Below, piece after piece: positions 52,601-53,660 of a DNA stretch of 53,660 nt (its first letter is position 1; the number at the start of each line of letters is the position of its first letter). The translations under genes and the position numbers were made by a program. The stretch is from Pseudomonas sp. RGM2987 (lineage in GTDB: Bacteria > Pseudomonadota > Gammaproteobacteria > Pseudomonadales > Pseudomonadaceae), in NCBI RefSeq assembly GCF_022952855.1, contig NZ_JALJDX010000192.1, positions 1 to 53,660 of the forward strand, given 5' to 3'. The notes beneath the pieces are model-generated. The model was not told where the DNA came from. It was given only the letters and a program-made list of their open reading frames with translations, and did no database searches.

Positions 52601-53558
52601 GACCCTGATCGAGCTGGAAAGCTTCGATGAGCTGCAACGCGAGATCTTCGGTCCGGTGCTGCACGTGGTCCGCTACAAGCGCAAGGAACTGGATCAGTTG
52701 ATCAACCAGATCAATGCGTCCGGCTACGGCTTGACCTTGGGCGTGCACACCCGCATCGACGAAACCATCGCCAAGGTGATCGACAACGTCCATGCCGGCA
52801 ACGTCTACGTGAACCGCAACATCGTCGGTGCCGTGGTCGGTGTCCAACCGTTCGGCGGCGAAGGCCTGTCGGGCACCGGGCCCAAGGCCGGTGGTCCGCT
52901 GTACCTGTATCGCCTGCTGTCGACCCGTCCGACCGATGCGATCCAGCAGTCCTTTGCCCGCGGTGACGCCGTCAGTGCACCGGACCTGCGTTTGCGCGAT
53001 GCCATGAGCAAACCGCTGACCGCCCTGCAAGCCTGGGCCGACAGCCAGAAACTCGCCGAATTGAGCGCCCTGTGCGTACAGTTCGCGGCCCAGTCGCAAA
53101 GCGGTATTACCCGCCAGTTGACCGGCCCGACGGGCGAGCGCAACAGCTACGCCATCCTGCCGCGCGAGCATGTGCTGTGCCTGGCCGACGTGGAAGGCGA
53201 TCTGCTGACGCAACTGGCGGCCGTACTGGCCGTGGGCGGCTCGGCCGTGTGGCCGGAAACCGATACCAGCAAAGCCTTGTTCGCACGCTTGCCGAAGGAC
53301 ATTCAGGCGCGCATCCAGCGGGTTGGCGACTGGGCCAAGGACGACGTGGTATTTGACGCGGTCCTGCACCACGGCGACTCGGATCAGTTGCGCAGTGTCT
53401 GCCAGCAAGTGGCCAAGCGTGCCGGCGCCATCGTCGGGGTCCACGGTTTGTCCCAGGGCGAAACCGGCATCGCGCTGGAGCGTTTGGTGATCGAGCGGGC
53501 GTTGAGCGTCAACACCGCAGCGGCGGGCGGTAACGCCAGCTTGATGACGATCGGTTAA
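49605..53558 (+). CDS. putA: Trifunctional proline utilization protein PutA
   Basis: A 1317-residue protein: transcriptional repressor, proline dehydrogenase and delta-1-pyrroline-5-carboxylate dehydrogenase in one chain. Residues 1-47 form a ribbon-helix-helix domain (TTLGVKLDDPTRERLKAA), about 180-570 the FAD barrel (ISIKLSALHPRYSRAQYER, NIDAEEADRLE, LVKGAYWDSEIKRAQ), about 660-1110 the aldehyde dehydrogenase (AETGGQNAMIVD and SAGQRCSALRVL with the catalytic Cys, GEGLSGTGPKAGGPLYL), and the rest a C-terminal lid. Length equals E. coli PutA (1320). The ATG at 49605 follows GAGGA. It converts proline to glutamate at the membrane. Confidence 0.97.
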   Translation: MATTTLGVKLDDPTRERLKAAATSIDRTPHWLIKQAIFNYLEKLEGGATLTELNGAPRADSDDAGEVQVDHAHQCFLEFAESILPQSVLRASITAAYRRPEPEVVPMLIEQARLPAPMAEATNKLAASIAEKLRNQKSAGGRAGIVQGLLQEFSLSSQEGVALMCLAEALLRIPDKGTRDALIRDKISTGNWQPHLGNSPSLFVNAATWGLLLTGKLVATHNEAGLTSSLSRIIGKSGEPMIRKGVDMAMRLMGEQFVTGETIAEALANASKFESKGFRYSYDMLGEAALTEHDAQKYLASYEQAIHSIGKASHGRGIYEGPGISIKLSALHPRYSRAQYERVMDELYPRLLALTLLAKQYDIGLNIDAEEADRLELSLDLLERLCFEPQLTGWNGIGFVIQAYQKRCPYVIDYVIDLARRSRHRLMIRLVKGAYWDSEIKRAQVEGLEGYPVYTRKVYTDVSYIACARKLLSVPEVIYPQFATHNAHTLSAIYHIAGQNYYPGQYEFQCLHGMGEPLYEQVVGKVSEGKLNRPCRVYAPVGTHETLLAYLVRRLLENGANTSFVNRIADQSISIQELVADPVASIEQMATLEGGFGLPHPRIPLPRDLYGSERANSSGIDMANEHRLASLSCALLATAHNDWKAAPMLGCAASEEAPAPVLNPSDHRDVVGHVQEATVADVDNAIQCAVNAAPIWQATPPAERAAILERAADLMEGEIQPLMGLLAREAGKTFANAIAEVREAVDFLRYYAVQARNDFTNDAHRPLGPVVCISPWNFPLAIFSGQVAAALAAGNPVLAKPAEQTPLVAAQAVRLLLEAGIPQGVLQLLPGRGETVGARLVGDERVKGVMFTGSTEVARLLQRNIAGRLDNQGRPIPLIAETGGQNAMIVDSSALTEQVVIDVVSSAFDSAGQRCSALRVLCLQEDSADRVIEMLKGAMAESRLGNPERLSVDIGPVIDAEAKAGIEKHIQAMRDKGRTVYQMAIADSDECKRGTFVMPTLIELESFDELQREIFGPVLHVVRYKRKELDQLINQINASGYGLTLGVHTRIDETIAKVIDNVHAGNVYVNRNIVGAVVGVQPFGGEGLSGTGPKAGGPLYLYRLLSTRPTDAIQQSFARGDAVSAPDLRLRDAMSKPLTALQAWADSQKLAELSALCVQFAAQSQSGITRQLTGPTGERNSYAILPREHVLCLADVEGDLLTQLAAVLAVGGSAVWPETDTSKALFARLPKDIQARIQRVGDWAKDDVVFDAVLHHGDSDQLRSVCQQVAKRAGAIVGVHGLSQGETGIALERLVIERALSVNTAAAGGNASLMTIG

Positions 53559-53610
53559 ACCACTGCAAGCCAGGCACTCGCAATGGGTGCCTGGGTAACC
53601 GCAATCCCCT

Positions 53611-53633
53611 TGTGGGAGCGGGCTTGCTCGCGA
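53611..53633. repeat. REP element, family B (single arm at window edge)
   Basis: TGTGGGAGCGGGCTTGCTCG followed by CGA, 53 bases beyond the putA stop; the partner arm is likely past the window end. Confidence 0.85.
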
Positions 53634-53660
53634 AGGCGGTGGGTCAGTCGACATCATTTC

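Noticed and set aside
51495..53657. 720-residue open frame antisense to putA
   Set aside because: Shadow of the dehydrogenase half of putA; runs into the REP element.

Overview
The window is about 53.7 kb of chromosome from a GC-rich gammaproteobacterium, almost certainly a Pseudomonas of the P. fluorescens complex. The evidence is the order waaA - lysR - SMR - hldE - msbA - waaL - core glycosyltransferases - waaP/G/C/F - glnE - aceEF - dipA - msrA, which I recognise from the P. aeruginosa PA4988-PA5018 neighbourhood, plus the GC-rich third positions (many long antisense shadow frames) and two families of Pseudomonas-type REP hairpins. Family and locus names come from recalled protein families and synteny; no database was searched.

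Layout. (1) 97-5918: waaA (Kdo transferase), a LysR regulator divergent from a small multidrug pump with a good LysR box between them, a FAD oxidoreductase, an aldo/keto reductase and an unrecognised conserved protein. (2) 5921-12650, minus strand: msbA - cysC - hldE, then three accessory glycan genes, one of them with sialyltransferase (GT29)-like motifs. (3) 12766-14661, plus strand: a WaaL-type O-antigen ligase fused to a kinase-fold domain. (4) 14735-30176, minus strand: the LPS core cluster. Transcribed from waaF it runs waaF, waaC, waaG, waaP, wapP, wapQ and a double kinase; then, behind a REP pair and a candidate promoter, a carbamoyltransferase, wapH, a mig-14-like gene, dnpA, a DxD protein, ssg and wapR. 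Many of these genes overlap by ATGA. (5) 30448-38064: glnE divergent from aceE-aceF, with two palindromic operators upstream of aceE. (6) 38366-43383: a cytosolic PhoD-like phosphatase, a DipA-type c-di-GMP phosphodiesterase and msrA. (7) 43534-47407, minus strand: rlmJ, then a type VI secretion vgrG with its DUF4123 adaptor but no effector gene. (8) 47662-53558: putP and putA, divergent, with a control region holding five GTTGCA PutA-type operator words.

How the genes work together. Regions 1-4 build and export LPS. waaA adds Kdo, hldE makes ADP-heptose, WaaC/WaaF add heptoses, WaaG, WapH, WapR and Ssg-like enzymes add outer-core sugars, the WaaP/WapP/WapQ group phosphorylates, a carbamoyltransferase decorates, MsbA flips the lipid A-core, and WaaL joins O antigen. 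The parts that depart from the standard set are the WaaL-kinase fusion (catalytic Asp replaced by Ser), WapQ with Cys at the same place, a stand-alone cysC beside msbA, and the GT29-like gene. No tRNA, rRNA, CRISPR array, transposase or phage gene was seen.
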